A stretch of 14,205 bases of DNA from DAOUMF01 sp034411955 (GTDB taxonomy: Bacteria > Chloroflexota > Dehalococcoidia > SM23-28-2 > RBG-16-64-32): assembly GCA_034411955.1 (NCBI GenBank), contig DAOUMF010000055.1:1-14205 (forward strand). Reading direction: 5' to 3'. The translations under genes were made by a program, and so were the position numbers. A model generated the notes under the pieces. The model ran no database searches. It saw only the letters and a list, made by a program, of their open reading frames with translations, and was not told the origin of the DNA. Below, one piece after another: positions 1 through 7,048 of this stretch (position 1 is its first letter; each line of letters opens with the position of its first letter).

Positions 1-136
1 CCTTCAAAGTGGAGCTCTTGCCGGCGCGGTTGGCTCCCTGGAGGGCGACGATCTGTCCCTCATTCACCTCCAGGGAGACGCCGCGCAATGCCTGGATGGC
101 GCCGTAGCTGGCGCTGACGTCGCTAACTCTCAGCAA
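1..136 (-). CDS. livF: LivF-type branched-chain amino acid ABC transporter ATPase, N-terminal part
   Basis: This is the first 45 codons of an ABC ATPase; the rest lies beyond the left edge. It starts at TTG (134-136) inside the 3' end of livG and reads LLRVSDVSASYGAIQALRGV, a typical LivF opening in which the Tyr before Gly-Ala-Ile would be the A-loop aromatic that stacks on adenine. A Walker A motif follows at about residues 35-42 (GANRAGKS). It fits GxxxxGK[ST], but has Arg where LivF usually has Gly and Ser-Ser in place of Thr-Thr. A purine-rich GGGAGAG lies just upstream of the TTG. The 14-base overlap with livG suggests translational coupling and one operon. By family knowledge LivF pairs with LivG to power uptake of Leu/Ile/Val or related amides by LivH/LivM and a binding protein. 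Substrate specificity cannot be read here. Confidence 0.85.
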   Translation of the reverse strand, partial: MLRVSDVSASYGAIQALRGVSLEVNEGQIVALQGANRAGKSSTLK

Positions 137-890
137 ACGACTCTCCCAGGTAGGCCTCGATGACCGTGGGGTCGCTGCGCACATCCTCCGGGCTGCCATC
201 GGCTATCTTGCGCCCGAAGTTGAGGACGCAGACGCGGTCGGAGATGCTCATGACTATGTCCATGTTGTGCTCCACCAGGAGGACAGTGACCTTCAGGTCT
301 TGGCGGATGGCCCGAATTAGACGCGCTAGTTCCTGGAGCTCCTCGTGGCTGAGGCCCCCGGCCGGCTCGTCCAGGAGGATGAGCTTGGGGTGGGCGGCCA
401 GGGCGCGCGCCATCTCCACCCGTTTCTGGATGCCGAAAGGGAGACCGGCGGCGGGAAGGCCGCGCATCTCAGCCAGCCCCAGCCAGTCCAGAAGCTCCAT
501 AGCCGAGCGGCGCAGCTCTCTCTCCTCTCGCTGGGTGTTGGGGAGGAGCCAGCTCAGCGGGTTGCGCTTGGCCCTGCTGTGCTGTCCGGCCAGAACGTTC
601 TCCAGCACGGTCATGCCCTTGAACAGGAGGACGTTCTGGAAAGTGCGAGCGATGCCGGTGTGGATTACCTTGTGCGGTGGCAGACGGAGGACGTCTACGC
701 CGTCGAAGGTGATGGTGCCGCCCTCCGGGTCATAGAACCGGCTGATGCAGTTGAAGACGGTGGTCTTACCGGCGCCGTTCGGACCGATGAGCCCCAGAAT
801 CTCCCCCTTGTGGACATCAAAGGAAACGTCTTCGAGGGCGACGATACCGCCGAACCGCTTGGTGAGGGAGCCGACGCTTAGCTGCGACAC
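123..890 (-). CDS. livG: LivG-type branched-chain amino acid ABC transporter ATPase
   Basis: A 255-residue cytoplasmic ABC ATPase, the usual LivG length. Visible motifs are Walker A GPNGAGKTT (36-44), Q-loop Q85 in ARTFQNV, a signature LPFGIQKR (150-157), Walker B LILLDEP (170-176) and H-loop H208 in LLVEHNMD, with the LivG-type C-terminal IEAYLGE. The signature is the LivG form, not LSGGQ, and has Ile154 where Gln is common. The GTG start (888-890) is preceded by AGGGGAG (894-900), only 3 bases away, so it is probable but not certain; an in-frame GTG at 926 would add 12 residues. The frame stays open further upstream into the antisense of valS, but that extension has no ABC character. It is first of the visible liv genes and overlaps livF. 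Role from family: ATP hydrolysis for a Liv importer at the inner face of the membrane. Confidence 0.93.
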   Translation of the reverse strand: MSQLSVGSLTKRFGGIVALEDVSFDVHKGEILGLIGPNGAGKTTVFNCISRFYDPEGGTITFDGVDVLRLPPHKVIHTGIARTFQNVLLFKGMTVLENVLAGQHSRAKRNPLSWLLPNTQREERELRRSAMELLDWLGLAEMRGLPAAGLPFGIQKRVEMARALAAHPKLILLDEPAGGLSHEELQELARLIRAIRQDLKVTVLLVEHNMDIVMSISDRVCVLNFGRKIADGSPEDVRSDPTVIEAYLGESFAES

Positions 891-939
891 ACGCTCCCCT
901 AGGCCCGCGCCTGGCTGCCTGTGCACATACTCAGGTAAT

Positions 940-969
940 GTTATAGTGCGCGTCGAACGCCAAGCGCAA
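940..969 (-). promoter_or_regulatory. Candidate sigma70-type promoter for livGF
   Basis: On the minus strand TTGCGC (964-969) and TATAAC (940-945) are separated by 18 bases. Transcription would begin near 933, giving a leader of about 43 bases before the livG GTG. The -10 is good and the -35 matches four of six. Inferred from consensus only; if liv genes lie further upstream in the same operon this could be internal, but the divergent valS makes livG the likely first gene. Confidence 0.45.
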
Positions 970-1041
970 GGCGGTCTAATGAGGTCTTCCCGTTCGCGAA
1001 TGGGGCCCCTGAGCAGCACACGTGCCCCTTCGCGGTCTTCG

Positions 1042-1070
1042 TTGACCCTTCTGGCGCACGGGCGTAGAAT
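1042..1070 (+). promoter_or_regulatory. Candidate sigma70-type promoter for valS
   Basis: TTGACC (1042-1047) and TAGAAT (1065-1070) are separated by exactly 17 bases and face valS. A start near 1077 would give a leader of about 48 bases, too short for a T-box riboswitch of the kind that controls many aminoacyl-tRNA synthetase genes. Five of six bases match consensus in each box. Confidence 0.65.
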
Positions 1071-1080
1071 GCGCCGTGAC

Positions 1081-1103
1081 GGAATCCGCCGGAGGCGGAT
1101 TCC
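1081..1103 (+). repeat. Perfect 10-bp inverted repeat in the valS leader
   Basis: GGAATCCGCC (1081-1090) and GGCGGATTCC (1094-1103) are exact reverse complements around a 3-base GGA loop. The hairpin would lie within a few bases of the predicted 5' end of the valS mRNA and finishes 6 bases before the Shine-Dalgarno. No T-tract follows, so it is not an intrinsic terminator. It may stabilise the mRNA 5' end, be a protein-binding palindrome, or be a small repeat; the sequence alone does not decide. Confidence 0.7.
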
Positions 1104-1109
1104 TCGTGT

Positions 1110-1115
1110 AGGAGG
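1110..1115 (+). promoter_or_regulatory. Ribosome binding site of valS
   Basis: AGGAGG, the full core Shine-Dalgarno, lies 9 bases before the GTG at 1125 and decides that start. It is the strongest ribosome binding site I see in the window. Confidence 0.8.
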
Positions 1116-1124
1116 CGTCTTTGG

Positions 1125-3818
1125 GTGGCGAGGAACGCCCGGGAGATACCTAAGGCCTATGAGCCCTCCAAGGTGGAGGGCCCCCTGTACCAGTTCTGGC
1201 TGGACGGGGGTCACTTCGCGCCCAGGATAGACCCCGAGAAGCAGCCGTTCTGCATCATCATGCCCCCGCCTAACGTGACCGGGGAGCTGCACCTGGGCCA
1301 CGCCCTCACCGCCACCATGGAGGACTGCCTCATCCGCTGGCACCGCATGCGCGGCGACCCCAGCCTCTGGCTGCCCGGCGTTGACCACGCCGGCATCGCC
1401 ACCCAGAACGTGGTGGAGAGGGAGCTGGCCAAAGAAGGGCTGAGCCGCCAGGACTTGGGCCGCGAGAAGTTCGTGGAGCGGGTCTGGCAGTGGGTGCACA
1501 AGTTCCGCGGCCTCATCAGCCGCCAGCACATGCGCCTGGGCGCCTCCTGCGACTGGGAGCGAGAGGTGTTCACCATCGACGAGGGGCCCCAGCGCGCGGT
1601 CCGCACCACCTTCGTCAACCTCTATCGTGACGGCCTCATCTACCGCGGCGAGCGGATGATCAACTGGTGCCCCCGCTGCCAGACCGCCCTGTCCGACCTA
1701 GAAGTGGAGCACCGCGAGCAGTCCGCCAATCTGTGGTACGTGCGCTATCCCCTCTTGGACGACTCCGGCAACGTGACCGACGAGTGCATCGTTGTCGCCA
1801 CTACGCGGCCGGAGACGATCGTGGCCGATGTGGCGGTGGCCGTGAGCCCACGCGCGGAGCACTGGCAGAAGATCATCGGCCGCAAGGCGCTGCTCCCCGT
1901 TATCGAGCGCCACATCCCCATCATCGCTGACGACGCGGTCGACCCCGAGTTCGGCACCGGCGCCCTCAAGATCACCCCGGGCCACGACATCGTCGACCTT
2001 GAGATAGGGGACCGTCATGGCCTGCCGCGCATCGTCTCCGTGGGCCCGGACGGGACGATGAACAAGGAGGCCGGCCCCTACCTGGGGATGGATCGATTCG
2101 AGTGCCGGGACGTCATCGTCGCCGACCTGGAGCGGCTGGGCCTGCTGGACAGGACGGAGGACTACCACCACGCCATCGGCCGCTGCGATCGCTGTGACAC
2201 CATCGTGGAGCCCATCGTCAGCGAGCAGTGGTTCGTGCGCATGGAGCCCCTGGCCAAGCCGGCCATCAAGGCTGTGGAAGAGGGACTCGTTGAGATCATC
2301 CCCCGCCGCTTCGCCCGCGTGTACATGAACTGGATGGAGAACATCCGCGACTGGTGCATCTCTCGGCAGCTCTGGTGGGGACACCGCATCCCCGTCTGGT
2401 ACTGCGGCGACTGCGGAGAGATCACTGTTGCCATCGATGACCCCAGCGCCTGTGAGAAGTGCGGCTCCGGCGATCTTCAGCAGGACCCCGACGTGCTGGA
2501 CACGTGGTTCTCTTCGGCGCTGTGGCCGCACTCCACCCTGGGCTGGCCTCAGGAGACGGAGGACCTGCGCTACTTCTACCCCACATCGGTGCTGGAGACG
2601 GGATACGACATCCTGTTCTTCTGGGTGGCCCGCATGATCATGACGGGGCTGTACAACATGAAGGACGTGCCCTTCCGCCACGTCTACCTGCACGGCCTCA
2701 TCCGCGACGCCAAGGGTCGCAAGATGACCAAGAGCCTGGGCAACGTGGTGGACCCCATCGACGCGATCGACCGGTACGGCTGCGACGCCCTGCGCTTCGT
2801 CCTGGCCACCGGCGGCGCTCCCGGCAACGACTTCCGCCTCTCCGACGACAAGCTGGAGGGAGGGCGCAACTTCGCCAACAAGATCTGGAACGCCTCCCGC
2901 TTCGTCATCCAGAGCATCGGCGAGGAGCGCGTCGAAGCGCCCGATCCAAAGCAGCGGGCCGCCACGCCGCTGGAGGACCGCTGGATCATGTCGCGCCTCC
3001 AGCGACTGATAGGAGAGGTGGATCGGCTCCTCGGCGGTTTCCAGGTCGGTGAGGCGGGGAACCGGCTGCACGAGTTCCTCTGGAACGAGTACGCCGACTG
3101 GTACATAGAGGCCGCCAAAGGCCGTTTGAAGGCCGGCGATGACTCTACCCTGCCTGTGCTGGCCAACGTGTTGGACACGTGCCTGCGGCTTTTCCACCCG
3201 TTCATGCCGTTCGTCACGGAGGCGGCGTGGCAGAACCTGAGGGAGCACATTGGGTGGGCGAAGACTGACGCGTTGATAGCGGCGTCGTGGCCGGCGGTGG
3301 AGGAAGGGTGGGTCGACGGCGAGGCGGAAGAGGAATTTGAGGCTGCGACGCTTGAAGTCGTTCCTAGAGTTCGCGAGGCACTTCACGCCCTGCCGCCTCA
3401 GGCCGTCAAGCGCGCCGCAGTGACCGTGGCTCCTGATCCAAGCCTGCAGCCGGATGACCGCGAGCGGATAACGGTGATCCTAGCAGATACAGCCGCCGCC
3501 AACGCTACGTTCACCACCACCGCTCCCTGGAACGTTAGGACACATATTGATCCCGACGAGCGCGGTCTTTTTGGCACAACAGGCCGTGTGCGTTTCTTTG
3601 TCCCTGCTGACCTCAAACACATCGCTGCCCAACGCGCTCGCCTGTCCAAGCAGATGGCGGAGGCGGAAGCGGAGGTGAAACGCCTGCAGGCGAAGCTGGG
3701 GAACGCGGCGTTCCGTGAGAAGGCGCCGGCGGCGGTGGTGGCAAAGGAAGAGGAGAAGCTGGCAGCGGCGCGGGCGCGGCTGGAAGGGCTGCGTCAACGG
3801 CTGGCGGAGCTGGGGTGA
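1125..3818 (+). CDS. valS: Valyl-tRNA synthetase
   Basis: Class Ia synthetase of 897 residues that joins valine to tRNA-Val in the cytoplasm. The Rossmann-fold signature PPPNVTGELHLGH lies at 47-59 (HIGH form HLGH 56-59) and the KMSKS form KMTKS at 533-537. The CP1 editing domain shows TTRPET (226-231) and GTGALKITPGHD (277-288), which in the family remove mischarged Thr. Cys pairs at 182/185 (WCPRC), 354/357 (CDRC), 427/430 (CGDC) and 443/446 (CEKC) look like zinc-binding knuckles, as in other bacterial ValS. LDTWFSSALWPHSTLGWP is the ValS form of the class Ia core. About the last 65 residues form the Arg/Lys/Glu-rich coiled coil typical of ValS that contacts tRNA. The GTG start has AGGAGG 9 bases upstream. 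It stands alone between the divergent liv genes and the nuo operon, with its own promoter-like site. Confidence 0.98.
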   Translation: MARNAREIPKAYEPSKVEGPLYQFWLDGGHFAPRIDPEKQPFCIIMPPPNVTGELHLGHALTATMEDCLIRWHRMRGDPSLWLPGVDHAGIATQNVVERELAKEGLSRQDLGREKFVERVWQWVHKFRGLISRQHMRLGASCDWEREVFTIDEGPQRAVRTTFVNLYRDGLIYRGERMINWCPRCQTALSDLEVEHREQSANLWYVRYPLLDDSGNVTDECIVVATTRPETIVADVAVAVSPRAEHWQKIIGRKALLPVIERHIPIIADDAVDPEFGTGALKITPGHDIVDLEIGDRHGLPRIVSVGPDGTMNKEAGPYLGMDRFECRDVIVADLERLGLLDRTEDYHHAIGRCDRCDTIVEPIVSEQWFVRMEPLAKPAIKAVEEGLVEIIPRRFARVYMNWMENIRDWCISRQLWWGHRIPVWYCGDCGEITVAIDDPSACEKCGSGDLQQDPDVLDTWFSSALWPHSTLGWPQETEDLRYFYPTSVLETGYDILFFWVARMIMTGLYNMKDVPFRHVYLHGLIRDAKGRKMTKSLGNVVDPIDAIDRYGCDALRFVLATGGAPGNDFRLSDDKLEGGRNFANKIWNASRFVIQSIGEERVEAPDPKQRAATPLEDRWIMSRLQRLIGEVDRLLGGFQVGEAGNRLHEFLWNEYADWYIEAAKGRLKAGDDSTLPVLANVLDTCLRLFHPFMPFVTEAAWQNLREHIGWAKTDALIAASWPAVEEGWVDGEAEEEFEAATLEVVPRVREALHALPPQAVKRAAVTVAPDPSLQPDDRERITVILADTAAANATFTTTAPWNVRTHIDPDERGLFGTTGRVRFFVPADLKHIAAQRARLSKQMAEAEAEVKRLQAKLGNAAFREKAPAAVVAKEEEKLAAARARLEGLRQRLAELG

Positions 3819-3832
3819 GGGCCCAACCAGTG

Positions 3833-3886
3833 TAGAGGCGACCTTCAGGTCGCCATCGGCAACATGGAGGCCTGAAGCCTCCGCTA
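3833..3886. repeat. 54-bp palindromic repeat with two hairpins behind valS
   Basis: Two hairpins lie in tandem. GGCGACCT/AGGTCGCC (3837-3854) is a perfect 8-bp stem with a 2-base loop, and GGAGGC/GCCTCC (3866-3882) is a 6-bp stem with a 5-base loop. The two halves are also related to each other in inverted orientation: both contain CTTCAGG when read inward from TAG at each end (3833-3835 and 3884-3886). This gives a nested, REP- or MITE-like structure. It starts 15 bases after the valS stop and could help end or stabilise that transcript, but has no T-tract. Dispersed-repeat status is inferred from architecture. Confidence 0.6.
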
Positions 3887-3939
3887 TATGGCTCCGGCAG
3901 GTTCGGTGAGCACGATTAAGCAACTGAGTGCTTCCTAAA

Positions 3940-3968
3940 TTGACACTAGCATGACCCCGTGCTAGCAT
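3940..3968 (+). promoter_or_regulatory. Candidate promoter of the nuo operon
   Basis: A perfect TTGACA (3940-3945) is followed after 17 bases by TAGCAT (3963-3968, four of six to consensus). The start would be near 3975, about 50 bases before nuoA. The local sequence is more AT-rich than its surroundings. It is the only good promoter-like site I see upstream of the operon. Confidence 0.6.
3946..3965. promoter_or_regulatory. Inverted and direct repeat within the nuo promoter, possible operator
   Basis: CTAGCA (3946-3951) and TGCTAG (3960-3965) are inverted copies 8 bases apart, filling the spacer between the -35 and -10. The same sequence also gives a direct repeat, CTAGCAT at 3946-3952 and 3962-3968, with a 16-base step. 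A dimeric regulator could bind here and block RNA polymerase; no regulator is encoded nearby, so this is inference. Confidence 0.35.
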
Positions 3969-4024
3969 CGTTGGTGCCGAATGGCCCGAATGCGTAGCTT
4001 CTACCCACGTCAGGGTTCCCGCCA

Positions 4025-4393
4025 GTGATCCAGGAGTTATTCGCCGACTACGTGGCCGTGCTTATCGCCGCCATGGTGGGCTTAGCATTTGTCGGCATGG
4101 CCCTGGTGGCCAACCGCATCCTGGCCCCTCGCCAGGCCACTCGTGTCAAGGCCCTCACCTACGAATGCGGCATGCTGCCCATCGGCCGCAGCCGCACCCA
4201 AGTGCACTTTCGCTACTACCTGTTCGCCATCCTGTTCCTCATCTTCGATATCGAAGCGGTGTTCCTGTTCCCCTGGGCGGTCAGCTTCCTGGACATCGGC
4301 GAGGCCGCCTTCTATGAGATGCTGCTGTTCATCCTCATCCTCGGTTTCGGCCTCCTCTACGCGTGGAAGAAAGGCGTGCTGCGCTGGAGGTAG
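4025..4393 (+). CDS. nuoA: Complex I membrane subunit NuoA (ND3-like)
   Basis: A 122-residue protein of normal NuoA length with three predicted membrane helices (about 10-32, 63-85, 95-117). The ND3 signature YECG (46-49) sits in the loop after helix 1, and helix 2 reads FRYYLFAILFLIFDIEAVFL, with the acidic pair D75/E77 matching the conserved pair of the family. The Cys48 loop is the one that in mitochondrial ND3 changes exposure with enzyme state. NuoA lies at the junction of peripheral and membrane arms near the quinone channel. The GTG at 4025 has only a weak AGGG upstream; an internal GTG at codon 10 would cut into helix 1, so 4025 is preferred. First gene of the nuo operon, with a 9-base gap to nuoB. 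Confidence 0.95.
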   Translation: MIQELFADYVAVLIAAMVGLAFVGMALVANRILAPRQATRVKALTYECGMLPIGRSRTQVHFRYYLFAILFLIFDIEAVFLFPWAVSFLDIGEAAFYEMLLFILILGFGLLYAWKKGVLRWR

Positions 4394-4402
4394 GTGCTCG
4401 GC

Positions 4403-5017
4403 ATGCCTGAGAAGACGTACATCGAGGTCCACGAGATACGCGATGACCCGCGGCAGACGATCACCGACGCCGTTCCCGAGGACATCCGGCACGACATCAA
4501 GAAGCTGAAGCCGGCGGAGTTCCAGCCCAGCCAGGGCCGGGCGCCGTACCGTCAGCTCCTGCCGGGCGTCCTCCAGGTGCCCGCCGACTTGCTCATCGCT
4601 TGGGGCCGGAAGTCGTCTCTCTGGCCTCTCACCTTCGGCCTGGCCTGCTGCGCCATCGAGATGATCTCCAGCTTCATGGCCAGGCACGACCTGGACCGCT
4701 TCGGCATCCTGCCCTGGCCCTCGCCCCGGCAGGCGGATGTGCTGATCATCTCCGGGACGGTGACCAAGAAGATGGCCCCGGCCATCAAGCTGCTGTATGA
4801 GCAGATGCCCTACCCCAAGTGGGTCATCTCCATGGGGGCCTGTGCCACCAACGGCGGGCCGTACACCCGCTACGACCGCGTGCTGCAAGGGGTTGACAAG
4901 ATCATCCCGGTGGACATCTACGTGCCTGGTTGCCCGCCGCGGCCGGAGGCTCTGATGGACGCTTTCCTGGCCCTCCAGAAGAAGATCATGGAGGAGAGGG
5001 GCAAGATAGGGCGCTAG
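4403..5017 (+). CDS. nuoB: Complex I Fe-S subunit NuoB (N2 cluster)
   Basis: A 204-residue peripheral subunit that carries cluster N2, the last Fe-S centre before quinone. The ligand cysteines are visible: adjacent C82-C83 in LACCAIEM, C147 in GACATNGG and C177 in PGCPPRPEA. The region around WGRKSSLWPLTFG, SGTVTKKMAP and IIPVDIYVPG is typical NuoB/PSST. GACATNGG replaces the more usual GACASSGG. A charged N-terminal stretch of about 60 residues precedes the conserved core. I choose ATG 4403, with GGAGG (4386-4390) 12 bases upstream; an in-frame GTG at 4394 directly after the nuoA stop would add three residues. The gap to nuoC is 2 bases. Confidence 0.96.
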   Translation: MPEKTYIEVHEIRDDPRQTITDAVPEDIRHDIKKLKPAEFQPSQGRAPYRQLLPGVLQVPADLLIAWGRKSSLWPLTFGLACCAIEMISSFMARHDLDRFGILPWPSPRQADVLIISGTVTKKMAPAIKLLYEQMPYPKWVISMGACATNGGPYTRYDRVLQGVDKIIPVDIYVPGCPPRPEALMDAFLALQKKIMEERGKIGR

Positions 5018-5019
5018 GC

Positions 5020-5901
5020 ATGGCCCAGGAGCTCACTCAGGAGACCGCCATCACCGGGCCAGGCCCCGGTCCCCTGGCCGACCTCTTCCGGCAGGCCCTG
5101 CCCGGGGTCCAGATGAGCGCCGAGCAGACGGCCATCGATGTCGCCATCACTGTCGGCCGCGAAGACCTCCTCCAGGTGATGCAGAGCGCCAAGGAGGACG
5201 AGCGCCTGGCGTTCGACTTCCTGCGCTCTCTGTCCGGCGTGGATTATCTCGATGAGCTGGAGATGGTGTACCACCTGTACTCGTACAAGCTGGGGCACTC
5301 GGCGGCCGTCAAGGTTCGCTGCCCCCCGGACGACCCGCATCTGCCCTCGGTCAGCCACCTCTGGCAGACGGCCAACTGGCACGAGCGGGAGGCGGCCGAG
5401 ATGTTCGGCTTTGTCTTCGCCGGTCACCCCGATCTGCGGCCCCTGCTCACCGAGGAAGGGTTGGGCTACTACCCCCTGCGTAAGTCACACCCCTTGGCCG
5501 AGATCGAGGAGTGGCAGGAGGACTACGTGGCGGTGCCGGAGGCCGCCGAGCCCCCGGGCGAGCGGGCTCGCAGGAAGGAGATAGCCCAGAGGAAGGCGGT
5601 GGTCATCAGGGAGGCGCGGGAAGAGGCCAGGACTAAGGGTCTTTCCGCCGAGGAGGAGAAGGAGGCCGTCCTGGCCGCCGTGGACGCCTTCGAGGAGCAG
5701 GAGGGGATCAAAGGGGCAGAGATACCACCCATTCCCGTGGATGACCACGCCGCCAAGATTGCCCTGGCCCAGAGGAAGGCCGCGGTTATCAAGAAGGTTC
5801 GAGAAGAGGCCCGCGCCCGCGGCGCCTCCCCGCAGGAGGTGCGCGAGGCGGTGGCGGAAGCCCTGAAGGACCTGGCCGCGGAAGAGAACGGCGACGGGTA
5901 G
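5020..5901 (+). CDS. nuoC: Complex I subunit NuoC with duplicated C-terminal extension
   Basis: A 293-residue protein. Residues 1 to about 168 are a normal NuoC/30-kDa subunit, with the family motif WHEREAAEMFGFVFAGHP (120-137, Glu127 where Asp is common) followed by LRPLLTEE and YPLRKSHPL. NuoC has no cofactor; it packs against NuoD and NuoB in the peripheral arm. Residues 169-293 are an added tail, rich in Glu, Arg, Lys and Ala, with two copies of a helical motif. Copy 1 begins AQRKAVVIREAREEAR (189-204) and copy 2 AQRKAAVIKKVREEAR (250-265); each is followed by a [KR]G-x-S turn and a second helix with EAV. The copies share 19 of 36 residues, and GCCCAGAGGAAGGC is identical at DNA level (5584-5597, 5767-5780). 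Pro-rich linkers separate them. The tail's function is unknown to me. ATG 5020 lies 2 bases after the nuoB stop. Confidence 0.94.
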   Translation: MAQELTQETAITGPGPGPLADLFRQALPGVQMSAEQTAIDVAITVGREDLLQVMQSAKEDERLAFDFLRSLSGVDYLDELEMVYHLYSYKLGHSAAVKVRCPPDDPHLPSVSHLWQTANWHEREAAEMFGFVFAGHPDLRPLLTEEGLGYYPLRKSHPLAEIEEWQEDYVAVPEAAEPPGERARRKEIAQRKAVVIREAREEARTKGLSAEEEKEAVLAAVDAFEEQEGIKGAEIPPIPVDDHAAKIALAQRKAAVIKKVREEARARGASPQEVREAVAEALKDLAAEENGDG

Positions 5902-5911
5902 GGAGCCGCGC

Positions 5912-7048
5912 ATGGCTATCGGGTACGGCGTCCCCCACGAAAAAGAACTGGAGACCGTAGACGTCAACTTCAACGTGGGGCCGCAGCACCCGGCTACCCA
6001 CGGCGTGTTTCGTATGGTGCTGACCGTCGACGGCGAGCAGGTGGTTGACGTGGATCCCGTCATCGGCTACCTGCACCGCGGCGCCGAAAAGCTGTCCGAG
6101 AAGTGCAACTACCGCCAGGCGCTAGGCTTCCAGGACCGCACCGAATACCTCGGCCAGTTCAATGCCGAACTCTGCTTTGTGCTGGCCGTGGAGAAGCTGG
6201 CCGGCATCGAGCCGCCGGAGCGGGCCGAGTACATCCGCATCATCCTCACGGAGCTGAACCGGATCACCAGCCACCACATGTTCATGGGTGCCTTCGGCTC
6301 GGACGCGGGCCTGTTCGGCACCTCCTTCATGTACAGCTTCCGCGATCGAGAGATGATCCTGGATCTGTTTGAGGAGATCACGGGGGAGCGGATGATGTAC
6401 GCGTACTTCCGTCCCGGCGGCGTGGCCTGGGACGTGCCGGAGGACTTCCGCGAGCGCTGCGGTGATGTGCTGGCCGCCGTGCGCCGTGGCATCGACGACA
6501 TCGACGGCCTGATGACGGGGAACGAGGTGATCCTGGCCCGCTGTCGGGGGCTGAGCCCGCTGACGCCGGAGGACGCCATCAACTGGGGCATCACCGGGCC
6601 CATGCTGCGGGCTACCGGTCTCAAGCACGATCTGCGCCGGGCCGAGCCCTACTCCATCTACGACCGGTTCGAGTTTGAGATCCCGACAGGCACCCAGGGT
6701 GACGTCTATGACCGCTACCTGGTCCGCCTGGAGGAGATGCGCCAGTCGGTCCGCATCGCGGAGCAGGCGCTGGAGCAGATGCCGGATGGCCCCGTCATGG
6801 CCGCGGGATTGGGACGGACGCTGCGCCCGCCCGAAGGCGAGGTGTACATGCGCAACGAGACGCCCCGTGGGGAGTACGGTATCTACCTGGTGTCCAAGGG
6901 GGCCGGCAAGCCCTACCGGCTGAAGATCCGCTCTCCGGCCTTCTGCAACCTCTCGGCGCTGAAGGCGATGTGCGTCGGCAGCTACATTGCCGACACGATC
7001 ATCAACCTGGGCTCGTTCGACATAGTCCTTTGTGAGGTAGACCGTTGA
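5912..7048 (+). CDS. nuoD: Complex I quinone-site subunit NuoD (49-kDa)
   Basis: A 378-residue peripheral subunit that forms the quinone pocket with NuoB and NuoH. It opens with VNFNVGPQHPATHGVFRM; H30 and Y79 (in RTEYLG) correspond by motif to the quinone-headgroup residues His38 and Tyr87 of Thermus Nqo4. Further family blocks are IGYLHRGAEK (51-60), LAVEKLAGI, ELNRITSH, FRDREMILDLFEEITGERM and YFRPGGVAWDVP. The C-terminus ends GSFDIVLCEVDR, with Cys374 where Gly is usual. The NiFe-hydrogenase cysteines of the ancestral fold are absent, as expected. GGGAG (5901-5905) precedes ATG 5912; the gap from nuoC is 10 bases. NuoD is separate from NuoC here. The last codons contain GAGG, which can serve as a Shine-Dalgarno for the TTG overlapping the stop codon. 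Confidence 0.97.
   Translation: MAIGYGVPHEKELETVDVNFNVGPQHPATHGVFRMVLTVDGEQVVDVDPVIGYLHRGAEKLSEKCNYRQALGFQDRTEYLGQFNAELCFVLAVEKLAGIEPPERAEYIRIILTELNRITSHHMFMGAFGSDAGLFGTSFMYSFRDREMILDLFEEITGERMMYAYFRPGGVAWDVPEDFRERCGDVLAAVRRGIDDIDGLMTGNEVILARCRGLSPLTPEDAINWGITGPMLRATGLKHDLRRAEPYSIYDRFEFEIPTGTQGDVYDRYLVRLEEMRQSVRIAEQALEQMPDGPVMAAGLGRTLRPPEGEVYMRNETPRGEYGIYLVSKGAGKPYRLKIRSPAFCNLSALKAMCVGSYIADTIINLGSFDIVLCEVDR

Noticed and set aside
1071..1124. T-box riboswitch upstream of valS
   Set aside because: Only about 50 bases separate the promoter-like site from the start, with one simple hairpin and no antiterminator or T-box core.
891..1529. Upstream in-frame extension of livG running antisense into valS, which would make a much longer protein
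   Set aside because: The added part has no ABC or other recognisable character and overlaps conserved valS sequence; the 255-residue form matches the LivG family length and has a Shine-Dalgarno at 894-900.
1698..3386. Long open frame on the minus strand opposite valS
   Set aside because: It is a GC-rich antisense shadow: low-complexity, His/Val/Asp-rich composition, no motif, and it lies opposite unmistakable valS motifs.
3819..3900. Intrinsic terminator for valS
   Set aside because: The hairpins are strong but are followed by mixed sequence, not a run of T; called a repeat instead.
7021..7048. Cys374 near the NuoD C-terminus (DIVLCEVDR) as a possible relic NiFe-hydrogenase ligand
   Set aside because: By motif comparison with hydrogenase ends of the DPCxxC type, the ligand positions fall on Val372 and Glu375, not on this Cys, and the N-terminal ligand pair is also missing.
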